This document shows, in pieces, positions 13,280 through 25,267 of a DNA stretch of 64,000 bases (positions are counted from its first letter, which is position 1; each line of letters starts with the position of its first letter). The stretch covers positions 67,683,239-67,747,238 of the forward strand of contig NC_132927.1 of NCBI RefSeq assembly GCF_047675955.1. The letters are read 5' to 3'. This stretch comes from Chlorocebus sabaeus (Eukaryota > Chordata > Mammalia > Primates > Cercopithecidae). A program made the position numbers and the translations under genes. The notes under the pieces are model-generated. The model was not told the DNA's origin and did not search any database. It saw nothing but the letters and a program-made list of their open reading frames with translations.

Positions 13280-13500
13280 GCAGTGCCCAACCCTGGCCGC
13301 ACATCGGAATCATCTAAGACAACGGCTTTTAAATAATACTGACAGCCAAGCCCACTTGGGCCAGTTAAATCAGAAACCCTCACTCTGCAAGGGGTGGGGT
13401 CCAGACAATGCATTTTAAGGGCTCCCCATTGGTTCTGCCTTGCGGCTGGGGGTTCAGGTCCCTGCACGCTTGAACATTCCACTGCTGAGCAAAGCCACAC
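13280..13500. mobile_element. MER5A-type DNA transposon fragment
   Basis: Shows 'ggaatcatctaagacaacgg', 'ttaaatcagaaaccctcact' and 'gcaaggggtggggtccagac', the hAT-Charlie MER5A pattern. Diverged. Confidence 0.5.
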
Positions 13501-13654
13501 ACCATCAGGACTTGCTCTGAAACCACCCCCCTTAGAGTCACCATTAGTCTAAACACGCCCCGGGGATATCCCCACTGTGCCGCGGCCAGCAAGTGGGAGA
13601 CTGCCAGGGTGGGAAGGGCCCCAACCAATGTATGACCAGATTTCTGTCATCTGT

Positions 13655-13760
13655 CACACAGGAGCGAGCTCCAGCTCTGCTATTAACTCACCATGTGGCC
13701 TCAGCCACCCCCGACTCCACCTCCCATGTAAAATGAGGGGACTGGGCCTCGTGGCTCTAG
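13655..13760 (+). repeat. MIR fragment
   Basis: 'tctgctattaactcaccatg', 'tggcctcagccac', then 'catgtaaaatgaggggactg': forward MIR. Confidence 0.45.
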
Positions 13761-14990
13761 GCTGCTTCAGCCCAGCTTCCCAACGTTCTTGACGCGGATG
13801 CTACAGCCTCCAGGTCTCAGGCACTCAGAGGCCCAGGCAGGTGCCAGATAGCGCCTGTTCTGGAAACGTCCAGGGCTAAGGTGTCTGCCACAGCAACGCT
13901 AGATCCCTCTCTTCCTGGGTGACCTGAGCTATAGTAGCCTTGAGCAGACGGTGACCACGTCTGCTGCCCAGGGCTTAACTCAGACGCTCACAGTAAGCTC
14001 TCAAACTGATGTGCAAACAAGAAACACAGCGAGCTGTCAGTCACTCGCAAAACACAGAAAGTGACTTAAAAAGGATCGAAACACTCAAACACATGACGTT
14101 GCAACCAAACACAGACCGAGATCTGCTCTAACCGTGGGCCGTAACTCAAGCACACTTGCAGCGAGAGATGTGAACTCCTCCCTTTGGAGCTGGTGGCAAG
14201 GACTTCCTTGGGTATTAATAGCCCTCAGCTGTCCCCACAAAAGCCACAGATTCCCTTCCCAGGGAAGGGCCACAGGCTCCGCAGGGAACCCTGAAGCACC
14301 TGGATGTGCTGAGGTGGCAGGACGGTGCGTGCGTCTCTGTCTTCTTCAGACCCCTATCACTCACGTCACAAAAACAGACAGACAGAAAATAAAGCACCGA
14401 GGGTCCTGATTCTGCTCAGCCTGTCAGAATATTAGTCTGCATGCCAGCCCAACACGAGGTTCAAGTGAAACTGAAGTACACAGAGACACTCCTGGCCCCC
14501 ACCTGAATGAGGAGCCAATCAGTGCATCTGAAGGCCTGCCTGGCCCTTACGGCCTCAGCAGCTACTGGTCAAGTGGAGTGGGGTAGTTTACAAACCAGGG
14601 AGGGACAGGTACAGTGAGGAGGGAAAATGGCTCCATCCAGGCTTCCTCCGAGTCCAAACGTTAAAAGAGAAGAGAGGGTCGTGGGCCCTGACCTCTGCTC
14701 CATCCTCCTCCTGGCCTTCCCGGCTTTCCCAGGGGAAAGTCAACAACTGCTCTTGAAGATGTGATTCCAAGTTCAAAGTCAAGGTCACTGACGCTAAAGG
14801 TTTGAAGTAGAAAGGGATGCTTCCGTGTCTGACAGTTTAGTCGTGCTTGATTTAAGCGTGAGCTTCTAAAAGGCCTTGCTATCCTAGGACTATCCATCAT
14901 CAACAGGAGTACCTTGGCTGCTGGCACTTAAGAGGAATTGCTTTGATGTGGAAAAACCCCTATGCTGACTCCAAGTGAAAAAAGGCTTTT

Positions 14991-15228
14991 GGCCGGGCAC
15001 GGTGGCTCACACCTGTAATCCCAGCACTCTGGGAGGCCGAGGCAGGAGAATCACTTGAGCCCAGGAGTTTGAGACTAGCCTGGACAACACAGCAAGACCC
15101 TGGCTCTATTTTTAAAAATAGAAAAAAAAAAAAGAAAAGAAAAAAGAAAAAGAACGAAAGAAAGAAAAAAGAGAAAAACTTTTTCTTAAAAAAGAAAAAG
15201 AAAAAGGATTTTAAAAAGAGAGAAAATA
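14991..15228 (+). mobile_element. Alu left arm with long purine-rich tail
   Basis: One Alu arm (14991-15115), followed by about 110 bases of almost pure A/G (15119-15228) interrupted by one CTTTTTCTT block. The tail is polypyrimidine on the CCDC88C sense strand. Confidence 0.8.
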
Positions 15229-16009
15229 TAAGAAATGCTGACAAGTCCTGCTCAACCAGCCACGGTTACTTTGGCCCCTCAGTGGGGCAGCAAGTTGCTA
15301 CTTTCAGGGCTGGGCTGGGGTTCCAAACCCCTTATGATGACGATCACACACATTCTTAGTAGATTTCCGATTCTGTTCCTTGACACAGATTTGAGCACAG
15401 CGTCTGGCACATAGCCATATGTTTCACAGAAGCCCTCCATCCGCTTAATTTATGCTTTTGGCATCTCCACCTCGTTATCAGACTAGAGAGGGTGGGGACT
15501 CTTCTCACCCAGTGCAACACTGAAAGCATACCCTGTGCTCTGTGCTAAACAAGAAAAACCAAGCTGGCATCTCAGAGGCACTTCTGTTCATTAAAGCCTC
15601 CCATCACAGAGAATACTGGGGCGGTGACACACAGGCTGCCACAGAGCCCTCACCCGTCCAGCCTCTGGGTTTTCTAACTAACTGTTCCAAGTCAGTGCTG
15701 TGGGTCACCAGGAGGCAAAGTCCATGGCCAGCCCACGGCATCCTCCCAGTGGTCAGTGGCCATACCAAAGTCACCTTCCAGGTACACATGCGAAAAGCCA
15801 GTGGCTGGACCCATTCTATGACAGGATTCCCAGAGCCTAAGGGAGTTACAAAGGAAAAAAACCCAAACACCACATTCCGAAGCCCAGAGAATGGGGTGGA
15901 AACACCCTCACTTCCTTTACTTGGTCTCCCACCACCTATCAGACAGAGAGCAGAGGACAGGAGTCTCCAGAAAGGAAGAACGTGGATTCGGTCCTCAGGC
16001 TCGGTACTT

Positions 16010-16200
16010 CCTTGTTTCAAAGTCTTGGGCTCTGGGACAAGGTTCCCAGGGTCCTTGGTTTCTCTGAACTTCCGTCTCCTCATCTTTGAGATGGGAATAA
16101 ATGCCACCTAGTGAAGGTGAAGACTGAAATGGGAAGGAAGTAAGGATTCTTAGCATCAGTCCCGACACCAACTGCCTTCAACACCAAGCACTTAACACAG
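16010..16200 (+). repeat. MIR fragment
   Basis: 'ttggtttctctgaacttccg', 'tctcctcatctttgagatgg' and 'gaataaatgccacctagtga': forward MIR. Confidence 0.55.
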
Positions 16201-16382
16201 TGGCAGTCACAAACCAGAATGTTGTAGAAGCCTGAGGAGCTTGCCCATTCACTGGCACCTGTGGGCTGAGCCTCATGCTGGACCCAGGGAATGCAGAACC
16301 ACCATCCTCACAGTACAAACTCTCTTCCTGAAGAAAAAACAAAAAACAAAACAAACAAAAAAAACCCACTGGGTGCCCGGTT

Positions 16383-16575
16383 TTAATTGTGGTAAAATAT
16401 GCATAACCTTAAGAAAAAAAAAAAGCTTAAAATGGTTAAGTTTTAAGTGTATAGTTCAGCGGCATTAAATACATTTATGCTATTGTGCAACCATCCCCAC
16501 CATCCATTTCTAGAACTCTTCTCATCTTGCAGAACTGAAATTCTGTACCCCTTCCACAAATAACTCCCTGTGTTG
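16383..16575 (-). mobile_element. L1 3'-UTR fragment (L1MA/MB-like)
   Basis: 'aattgtggtaaaatatgcat', 'tttaagtgtatagttcagcg', 'ttgtgcaaccatccccacca' and 'ctgaaattctgtacccc' read as the complement of an L1 3' end. Confidence 0.65.
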
Positions 16576-16599
16576 CTTGCTTTTTAAAAGTCAGAAGTA

Positions 16600-16900
16600 G
16601 GCCGGGAACAGCGGCTCACACTTGCAATCCCAGCACTTTGGGAGGTTGAGGCGGGCAGATCACTTGAGGTCAGGAGTTTGAGACCATCCTGGCCAACATG
16701 GTGAAACCCTGTCTCCACTAAAAATACAAAAATTAGCTGGGCGTGGTGGTGGGTGCCTGTAATCCCAATCCCAGCTACTCTGGAGGCTGAGGCAGGAGAA
16801 TCGCTTGATCCCAGGAGGCAGACGCTGTGGTGAGCTGAGATCATGCCACTGTACTCCAGCCCGGGTGACAGAGCAAGACTCTGTCTCAAAAAAAAAAAAA
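16600..16900 (+). mobile_element. Alu (S-type)
   Basis: Full length with poly(A). Target-site duplication AAAAGTCAGAAG lies at both ends (about 16586-16597 and 16900-16911). The phrase 'cccaatcccagctac' shows a small internal duplication. Confidence 0.95.
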
Positions 16901-17040
16901 AAAGTCAGAAGATTTCTAAGACAAGTCAACTTCCTAAAAGACCAGAAGTTACATGTTCCTGAGTGTACTATATTCCTTTTTCTTGTTTTTAGAAGTTTTA
17001 CTCTACTCTGGAGCTGAAAGTCTGCTTTCCAGCTACTTTC

Positions 17041-17096
17041 TTTTATTTTGCAGACAGAGTCTTGCTGTCGCCCAGGCTGGAGTGCAATAACGCAAT
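17041..17096 (-). mobile_element. Very short 5'-truncated Alu insertion (56 bp)
   Basis: Reverse Alu tail end only (tttattttgcagacagagtc ... ggctggagtgcaa). It is bracketed by an exact 12-bp target-site duplication CCAGCTACTTTC at 17029-17040 and 17097-17108, proving an independent, extremely truncated insertion. Confidence 0.85.
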
Positions 17097-17420
17097 CCAG
17101 CTACTTTCTAAACTCTTTCCAACTAAATCTGAACATACACTTGGATCTCAAAGTCACCTGATGAGTTCACTCCCAGGCTCCATTTGGCTCTTCCTGACCC
17201 TCTGGTGCCTCTGTGGCCCCCAGGGTAGCAGCCCCCAGGGCCACCATGACAGCTGCTCCCACTGACCCCGTTCCCATGAACACGGCCACCTCCAGTGGTT
17301 CCAGCTCTCCCTTCCTGAGCCTGTACCTAGGAGGAGTTTAAACAGACCCAGAACTTAACATGTTCTATAAACTCTGGCTTTAGATCACCCTCTCCTATCA
17401 CATGCCACCTCCAACCCTGC

Positions 17421-17432
17421 CAAAACAAAACA

Positions 17433-17465
<33 letters not shown>

Positions 17466-17466
17466 A
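17421..17466 (+). repeat. (CAAAA)n/(CAA)n microsatellite
   Basis: CAAAA units followed by about 11 CAA/ACA units. No Alu is attached here. Confidence 0.95.
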
Positions 17467-17849
17467 TCCCTATCCAGGAAACCTAGAGGTGGGAGTCAGT
17501 GGACATGGAGCTCCGAGGGGCTGGCTTCAACCACCCAGAGCAGGGAACGACACCGCAATTAGGACTAGAGGAGGAGAACTTTTTCAAGGGGAAAGAGAAA
17601 AGAGAGAGGCTTCAGCTGGTCACATTTCCAATTCCTTTCGGTTCAAAAGGAATGAGATCAAAAGGCTTGTCAAAGTGGCTTTGGCTTTAGAAATCAATTT
17701 ACTTCATCTTTTAAACCCAGAGCGATAATGACCCAGGGTTTCCATACCAGCGATGCATAAAAGCAGGAACATTTTAGAGCCCAGCCCAGCCGAGGACCTG
17801 GCCCTTTGGAGTTCTTGGAGGCAGCACCAGGGAGCCCAGCAAGGGCGGC

Positions 17850-18557
17850 CCCTCACTCTCACTGCGCCCCTCACTCTCACTGAGCCCCCTCACTCTCACT
17901 GCGCCCCTCACTCTCACTGCGCCCCCTCACTCTCACTGCGCCCCTCACTCTCACTGCGCCCCCTCACTCTCACTGCGCCCCTCACTCTCACTGCGCCCCT
18001 CACTCTCACTGCGCCCCTCACTCTCACTGCGCCCCCTCACTCTCACTGCGCCCCTCACTCTCACTGCGCCCCTCACTCTCACTGCGCCCCCTCACTCTCA
18101 CTGCGCCCCTCACTCTCACTGAGCCCCTCACTCTCACTGCGCCCCCTCACTCTCACTGCGCCCCCTCACTCTCACTGCGCCCCCTCACTCTCACTGCGCC
18201 CCCTCACTCTCACTGCGCCCCCCACTCTCACTGCGCCCCCTCACTCTCACTGCGCCCCTCACTCTCACTGCGCCCCTCACTCTCACTGCGCCCCCTCACT
18301 CTCACTGCGCCCCTCACTCTCACTGCGCCCCCTCACTCTCACTGCGCCCCTCACTCTCACTGCGCCCCTCACTCTCACTGCGCCCCCTCACTCTCACTGC
18401 GCCCCTCACTCTCACTGCGCCCCCTCACTCTCACTGCGCCCCTCTCACTGCGCCCCCTCACTCTCACTGCGCCCCCTCACTCTCACTGCGCCCCTCACTC
18501 TCACTGAGCCCCTCACTCTCACTGAGCCCCCTCACTCTCACTGAGCCCCTCACTGCG
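17850..18557 (+). repeat. Minisatellite, about 38 units of 18/19 bp
   Basis: Tandem array of CTCACTCTCACTGCGCCC (18 bp) mixed with 19-bp units having one extra C. About 38 units were counted by eye. Each unit has one CpG, except variant units with CTGAGC in place of CTGCGC, near both ends and once in the middle (about 18117-18125). One short unit of about 13 bp lies near 18440. The unit contains no stop codon in the forward frames, so all frames stay open; the long open frame 17753-18544 is an artefact. The 18/19 order appears in recurring blocks, suggesting higher-order duplication. Confidence 0.97.
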
Positions 18558-18849
18558 CTTCCTGGGAGAGGCAGAGGCTGCCGGAGTCCCCGCCCTGAAT
18601 GAGTCTGCAATGTGGGGTGGGACACACAGAAAACAAGTCAGGGCCAGGGGTGTGATGATGGCAATAATGACATTAAATTCCAGAGAGTCTTCAAGGCCTC
18701 ACACAGGGAAAAAGGAAAGGTGCTGGGGCAGGAGAAACTGCAAGGGCAGGACGTGTGAGGGAGTGGGAGAGGGAAAGACAGTACCAGAGCCCGCTCCTGG
18801 AAACGGCCCATGGGCACCGGGCTGGGCATTTCCCAGGCACCAGTCACTC

Positions 18850-18980
18850 ACTGGCTCTCTCGGAATCGCTGCAACCCAGGGAGGGGTGTGCAGTCATCAC
18901 CCCCATCTGACAAAGGAGGAACAGGCTAGGAGGGGCTGGGCCACTTGCCCCAGGTCACACCAGTGTCAGGGTGGCCCTGG
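18850..18980 (-). repeat. MIR fragment
   Basis: 'gtcatcacccccatctgac', 'aaaggaggaacaggctagg', 'cttgccccaggtcacaccag': reverse MIR. Confidence 0.55.
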
Positions 18981-19399
18981 AGGACAAGAGGAGCCGCCCT
19001 GGGAGAAGCTGAGCTAGGAGATGACAGATCCAGGTGCCAGCTGTTCTGCCTGTAAGTAGGATGGGAGCCCCCCCACACCCCCTAACCCCCCAACCCTGCA
19101 GGCAGAGGGGCAGATGAGGTAGATGCAACCTGAGCGAATTCTACCTCCCGAAGGAAGAAACAAGGGTAAGGTAGGAGAAGGGGTACAGACAGAAGCGCCT
19201 TCCCAGATGGCCCACACCTCAGCCCCCATCTGGCTTCCTCTGAAGGTCTGGACAACCTGTTTTGGATTAACTGCCCCAGGTAGTTAGCAAAATAGCCCAG
19301 AGTTCTCAGAAACCACCAACGCTTCTTTCTTCTGGCATGTAAGCATGGGATACCCGCCTCTGCAACTTAGTCCATTTCCATCTGAAATATTCAGCTTCC

Positions 19400-19613
19400 C
19401 AGCCTGACCAACATGGTGAAACCCCGTCTCTATCAAAAAATACAAAATTAGCCAGGCATGGTGGCCCATGCCTGTAATCTCAGCTACTCAGGAGGCTGAG
19501 GCAGGAGAATTGCTTGAACCCGGGAGGCGGAGGTTGCAGTGAGCCAAGATCGCACCACTGCACTCCAGCCTGGGCGATAGAGCGAGACTCCGTCTCAAAA
19601 AAAGAAAACGAAA
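19400..19613 (+). mobile_element. 5'-truncated Alu
   Basis: Starts at 'cagcctgaccaacatggtg' inside the left arm and runs to an A-rich tail. Right arm is complete (gagccaagatcgcaccactg). Confidence 0.9.
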
Positions 19614-20134
19614 ATATAAGAAAAGAAATCAACTTCGTAAGCTCTACTCCATAAAATATGAATGCCACACATTCTCACCCCAAAAACAGGGTGCTAGAAG
19701 ACAGACTGAGCACAAAAAGTGCCAAACTGCTTGGGAGTTTCTGTCCCTTAGCCACAATTCCACACTTTAAAGGCATGTAAATCTGACTTGCTGGGCAGGA
19801 AGGTGAGCCTGTTTGGTTATTAAGGTTTGGAAAGGAGGCAAATATTTTAGTCTTAAAATTTTAGAGTCATTCAGCCTAAACCTTACAACGCTCAGGGGAG
19901 CCAAGCTGGCTAGACAAAGTTGAAAACAATCAATTTAATTTCCACCCCTCAGGGACTGAGCCTCCCTCCCGGTACCTGACATATGGCATTTCCATCAACA
20001 AAGCAAACACCACATGAAAAGCCTACAGGTCTGCGTGAAAACAGTAGGGGAGACTAAGCTCCAGCCCAGCCCCTTCACTGCATTGCACCTCCACACCGGT
20101 TTACCCCCGTTTACCCCCTAAAGAGTCAGGGCCT

Positions 20135-20210
20135 GGGTCCCTGCCATGTGTCAGGGACACAGAGGAACAAGACAGGCCCCATCCTCTAATTACTCAACAG
20201 TCTAGAAAGG
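20135..20210 (-). repeat. Possible L2 fragment
   Basis: 'ccatgtgtcagggacacaga' and 'aacaagacaggccccatcct' resemble the reverse L2 tail. Weak. Confidence 0.3.
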
Positions 20211-20809
20211 GCAGCAGGTTGGGGGGCCTTTGCAGGGTCATTTTAACCTAGAGACAGGATTCCCAGTCCAGGCCTGGTGCGACACCATGTTCCCTGATTG
20301 TAATGACTTATTCTCTGAATTATTTACTCCACTGAATGGTGGCCTCTATCATTATGTATCTTGCCATTAACACACGCTGACTGACGGCAGATACATCTCC
20401 ATGCTGGTGCGGTGACAGACAAACAAAAAGATTCAGTGCCTGCTTTTAAGGAATTCTATTGCTGGTGAGGGATAAAATCGTGAGGCTTCCTTTGATGAGA
20501 TAATATGTGTAAGTCACTCAGCTTAAAATAAAACGATCATACAGGAGAAAAACGTGCAGGGCTAGAGACAGGCACACGTGCACACGCGTGAGACTAATCC
20601 AAATGAATCAGAGCGCATTACTCCGGGAGGGGTCCTTGGATAATCTCCTCAGTGACAGACGAACGCAGAGCGGCCAGGGGAGGGGGCTTGGTGTGGGAGG
20701 CCTGCCTGCCATCCCGCTGCCAGAGGGGTGGGCATCCTCCCCTCCCACCCACGTGTCCCCTGAGTACGAGGCCCTTATAGAACCCCTCCTACAACCCTCC
20801 TAGGCTGGC

Positions 20810-20900
20810 TCTATTAATATCTCCACTTTTCAAAGAAGAAAGACTCTCAGAGATGAAGTCACTTACCCAAGGCCACAAATCTGAGGGATGCGCTCAAAGG
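20810..20900 (-). repeat. MIR fragment
   Basis: 'atatctccacttttcaaaga', 'agaaagactctcagagatga', 'agtcacttacccaaggccac': reverse MIR. Confidence 0.6.
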
Positions 20901-21084
20901 AACCCGCCATTCGACCTTGTGCCTCTAAGGATGGTGAGGCTCTTGGCTGTTTTTCCATTTCTATTTGAATTTGTGTCTCCTGCCTCCCAAGTCCCCTATC
21001 TGCAAGTAACGGCCCCCTCTGCCTGCAGAACACAGGTGAACAAGTGCGTCCCCTGCAGAGTCAGGCTGGGACCCAGAGCTGTCA

Positions 21085-21215
21085 CTGTTATTATTCACTG
21101 ACTCAGGAAACGTTTTGTGACATCATTTGAGCCTCACAACCACCTATAAGGTAATTTTTACCCCTGCTCTACAGGTGAGGTTGGACCGATGCACCCAGTC
21201 ACACTGCTGGGAATA
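21085..21215 (-). repeat. MIR fragment
   Basis: 'atttgagcctcacaaccacc', 'tataaggtaatttttacccc' and 'ctacaggtgagg' followed by 'cagtcacactgctggga': reverse MIR. Confidence 0.6.
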
Positions 21216-22538
21216 GTGAACACAAGCTTGTGGACCAGGGAAAGAGTTCAGGGACCCAAGCTGACACAGTGGCAGAGCGCTCGTCATTCCTGCCTTCCCA
21301 CCTCCCACCCCACCTTGTTCTCTGGCTTCACTCTCCTGGCCTTCAGGTAACCAAAGAAGTCACCCCACAGAGCTGGCTCACCCACTTCCACCAGGCAGTG
21401 GCTAACCTCCTCGTCCCCCAGCCGAGAAGGCAAACTTGCCTGCTCCCTCCCCAGGCCACCAGACCCCAGGCCAGGCTTGCCCAGCTGCAGCTAAAGGAAG
21501 CAACAGGAGGCTTCTCCCTGGAGCTGCAGTGTGCCCGTCTCTTCCCCTACAGAACGCCCCTACGTGGAGAATACCACCCCTCAACCCTTAACCTCCCTGA
21601 AACCCAATCCCCAACCGACAGAAGCCTCGCAGTGGAACCTGGCAGCCTTGACTCTTCATCTGAAACCTCTGCCTCCCCACTAAACACCACCAACTCAGAA
21701 CTGGGGGTACAGTGTGGCCCCTTCAACTTCTACAGTCCTGGCTGAAACCATCAATTTAAGACCAGCACTTCCTCATCCTCTTTCCTTCAACATTGCTCTC
21801 ATTACTAGAAAAATAAGGCTACAATTATATCGTAACAATTATATCGCGAAGGACCACGGGGCCCTGGATGCCAAGGCGAAGCAGCAGAGAATCTCTGCCA
21901 TTCCCAAAAGAACAGCTGAATAACAAAAACTGTTATGAGCCCTGGAGGGGAGCCACGCAGCCGGCTTCACGGAGAGGCAGAGCCTGCCTGGGCAAGTTCT
22001 TCTTCAGAAACTCCTTCTGACAAACCGGTGAGATCATCAAACATGCTGATCCTGGCATTTAACACCAAACCCAAGGCAAAGGAGAAACCTCTGTTTTTTC
22101 TTTTTAACGACTTGAGAAATCCATTCCTCTCCTTTCTGTCACAAAAGGAACTGGTCCCTCCTGCCACTTCCTCCCACTCTGGCATTTAGGGTATGTCCAT
22201 AAAGTAAGCTGTGTTTCCAACCTTCATTCACACTCACATCACTCGAATCCCACAACACTCATCACCCACAAGCGCAGCTTTCAATCAGAACTGAACGAGA
22301 CCTAACAAAGAATGAGCCCGACAAGCACTGGGAACACCAACACCACTCACCGTTGGCTTCTGCAAGCTTAACATTCATCGTTTCAGCCATAATTTTTCTG
22401 GAAGCACAAATTCAGACTCCGATCAGGGGATCACTCAGCTTCCACTCTCAGAGGCTTTGTTGCTTACTTTGTGCTCCCAAGATGGGCTCATAAACACACA
22501 GCTCTGTAAATAAATGGCCATGAATTAAGAAACAACTT

Positions 22539-22785
22539 CAGGAGTTCGAGACCAGCCTGGGCAACACAGAGAGACTCCATCTCTACAAAAAATCAGAAAC
22601 ATAAATTAGCCAGAAGTGGTGGTGCATGCCTGTAGTCCCAGCTACTCTGGGAGCTGAGGCAGGAGGATTGCTTGAGCCTGGCAGATCAAGGTCGAGGCTG
22701 CAATGAGCCGTGATTGCACCACTGCACTCCAGCCTGGGTTACACAGAACAAGACCCTATCTCTAAAAAAAGAAGAAAGAAAGAAA
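22539..22785 (+). mobile_element. 5'-truncated Alu (J-type)
   Basis: Begins 'caggagttcgagaccagcct'. Uses old Alu variants (gaggattgcttgagcc, ggtcgaggctgcaatgagcc). GAAA-rich tail. Confidence 0.9.
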
Positions 22786-23191
22786 AAAACTTGAGCAAAC
22801 AGTGAAAAAGTCAATACTTGACATGGTAAGATAACTTGTATCAGAAACATGATTCTGGAACAAACACCACTGGGGAGCGAGAGGGACCAGGGGGACGTCC
22901 CAATGTGTCAAAGTCAGGAACTGGGAAGGTCTCTGAGCAGACCCTTTGAGGCTGCACGTTCTGAGAATCCAGGCTCGGTGCTGTGCCCAACAGGCCCAGG
23001 CAAGGGGTCAGTCAAGCGGCCTGGGTGACACCCCCAACACCAGGAGCGAAAGCAAGACTCCTGAGCCAAACCTCCTTCCTGCAAAGGCAGAGGACAGGGT
23101 GGCCGCCCCTGGGATAGGAGGGAAGCCCCAGCAAATCGAGGTCTTGACTCAAGTCCTAGAGAAAGAACCCTCAGAGAACAGAGAGACTGTG

Positions 23192-23233
23192 TACACACAC
23201 ACTTACCCTCACACACACTCAAACACACACACT
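23192..23233 (+). repeat. (CA)n-rich microsatellite
   Basis: Interrupted CA run (acacacacacttaccctcac ...). Confidence 0.8.
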
Positions 23234-23679
23234 TTCTCTCCATCTCCTTGCCCTGGCTGAACTCCAACTCTGCTAATTACATCAAACCCACCTTTTGCCC
23301 TCCGCAACCCCTGCAATTAGCCCCGAATCTCTGCTTCCTGCCACCCTGGGGTGAAGGGTGAAGTCTGAGGCCAGCTGCTCCCTGTTCCACCCTCCGCCCA
23401 ACCCCGGAAGTTTCAGAGGTGCCTGAAGCAACCCAGTCCCTTCCTCCAGGCTCCAGGCTGGTGTGAAGCCTGGTTATCACGGGAGCCCACACTCCCAGCT
23501 GGGGGCACAGCACATGCAGCACCACCCGCCCCACTGCGGGTGCAGATCCTGACTGGCCCTGCCAGCCTTTACAAGGCAGCAGGTCCACCTGCAGCAAGTT
23601 ACCTCCCTACGTGACTCTAGAAAGCCTGGCTTTTAGAAAGAAGCTTCTCCAAGCAGCCAGTGATGAAGAAAACCTGCAG

Positions 23680-23830
23680 CTTTCTGAAGCTGTTTCCTGA
23701 TCTTGCTCCATGAGCCTTGGTTTCCTAACCTGTGGAATGGAGACGGTCATTTTTTCTTTATAATACCGAAGTAACAGTGAGATACGACGAGGTTCTGAGG
23801 TCCCCAGCAAGGGCACTCAGTAAAGGTTAA
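23680..23830 (+). repeat. MIR fragment
   Basis: 'ttggtttcctaacctgtgga', 'atggagacggtcatttttt' and 'gggcactcagtaaaggtta': forward MIR end. Confidence 0.5.
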
Positions 23831-24103
23831 GCTCCCTCCCATTCATCTCTCAGTCTTTTGATATGGGCACAGATCTGAGTCCCACAGTTCCTTGCTGCTA
23901 TCTGATATGCCTGGACAGCATTTCTTCTGACAACAAAAAGGAGAGAAAAGAAAGGAAAACAAGTCCAACTGGCACTCTAACAGCTTACAGAAACCAAACC
24001 TGCCTCCCAAGAGGTTTGGGCGTTCAGCACATCACCAAGTCCTCAGCCCATCTGCTCCACCCCGGGCCAACAGCTGAACCACTGAGCTTGTAACACCAAC
24101 ACT

Positions 24104-24392
24104 GGCTGGCATGGGGGTTCACGCCTGTAACCCCAACACCTTGGGAGGCCAAGGCAGGAGGACTGCTTGAGCCCAGGCGTTTGAGTAGCCTGGCCAGCAC
24201 AGTGAGACCCCATCTCTACAAAAAATTCAAAAATAATTAGCTGGGCACAGTGGTGCGCACCTGTACTCCTAGCTACTTGGTAGACTGGAGGATCGGTTGA
24301 GCCCAGGAGTTTGAGGTTACAATGAGCTATGGTCGCACCACTGCACTCCAGCGTCGGTGAGAGAGTGAGACCCTGTCTCAAAAATAAATAAA
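24104..24392 (+). mobile_element. Alu (J-type)
   Basis: Diverged Alu with 'aggactgcttgagcccag' and 'gaggttacaatgagctatgg'. Tail AAATAAATAAAAA. Confidence 0.92.
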
Positions 24393-25267
24393 AAGGCAAA
24401 ATTGAAAGAAATACAAGCAGCAGGAGCCAGCAAGGCAGGGAGCACCACAGGCTGGGAGTACAGGCCTTTTGTTAAGTGTAGAAAAGGGGCTTCTAGTGGC
24501 CCTGAGAACTGCAGCCCTCTTGTCTGGCTGATCAGGAAGCCTCCACCACCAGCCTGCAGCCCTGGCGGCACACAGGTCTGCTGCAGAGCAAGACTGTCTT
24601 GGGCCTGGATGGCCGTTCCTGCTGTCCTAGGGTGCTTGCTCCAGGTGGGCACTGAGCCGCCCACAGCTGGGTGGTCTGCTGGGCCACGGGCAGCCTGGTG
24701 TATTGGTGCCCTCTCTCCTCAGGGGTTCTCCTCTCTGCAGCCCACTCTCCCTCTGGTCCTCCCACTTGGGGGACTCCTCACTGTCACCTTAGGGAGTCCC
24801 ATGTGCTCTGCCCAACCCTAACCCAGGGGACCTGCTCCCACCTCCTCGGCCATGGGCAATTCTCATCCCTCACGCCTGCTTGTGACTCTCTAGCCAACTT
24901 CCCCATGGCTTCCATCTGCATTCCTAGCCGGGAACGCTCAGCTCCACCTGCCCGACACCAGTGACACCAAGCTGGCTTGCTCCCCACTGAGCCCACTTCT
25001 CCTCACCCAGAGCCCTAGGCTCACCCAGAGAGTAGCCCCAACACCCACCCCCACGTCACATCAGGAACCCAGGGACCCCTCACCCCTGGACTCCCACATC
25101 TGGGCTGGATCCCCATGGAGTCTCCTAGAGCTCATCCTTCTCTCTGCTGTCGTGGCCTCAGTCCAGGGCCCCGCGACCTGCCAACCCCTCCCAACACCTA
25201 TGCATTCTCCAAACGGGAGCAGGAGTTTTCTTTCATAAGCTTTCTCTTTTAGAAGTTCAGGTTCCTA

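Noticed and set aside
17753..18544. 263-residue open frame with repeating HSHCAP/SLSLRP/LTLTAP peptides
   Set aside because: It is the minisatellite read through. The unit has no stop in any forward frame, and the frame cycles with each 19-bp unit. No splice sites or start context support a gene.
17850..18557. CRISPR-like regular array
   Set aside because: Units are directly adjacent without unique spacers, and the genome is primate.
22539..22785. Possible tRNA or 7SL-type RNA gene from internal promoter-like boxes
   Set aside because: The boxes belong to Alu elements. No cloverleaf or separate RNA gene is visible.
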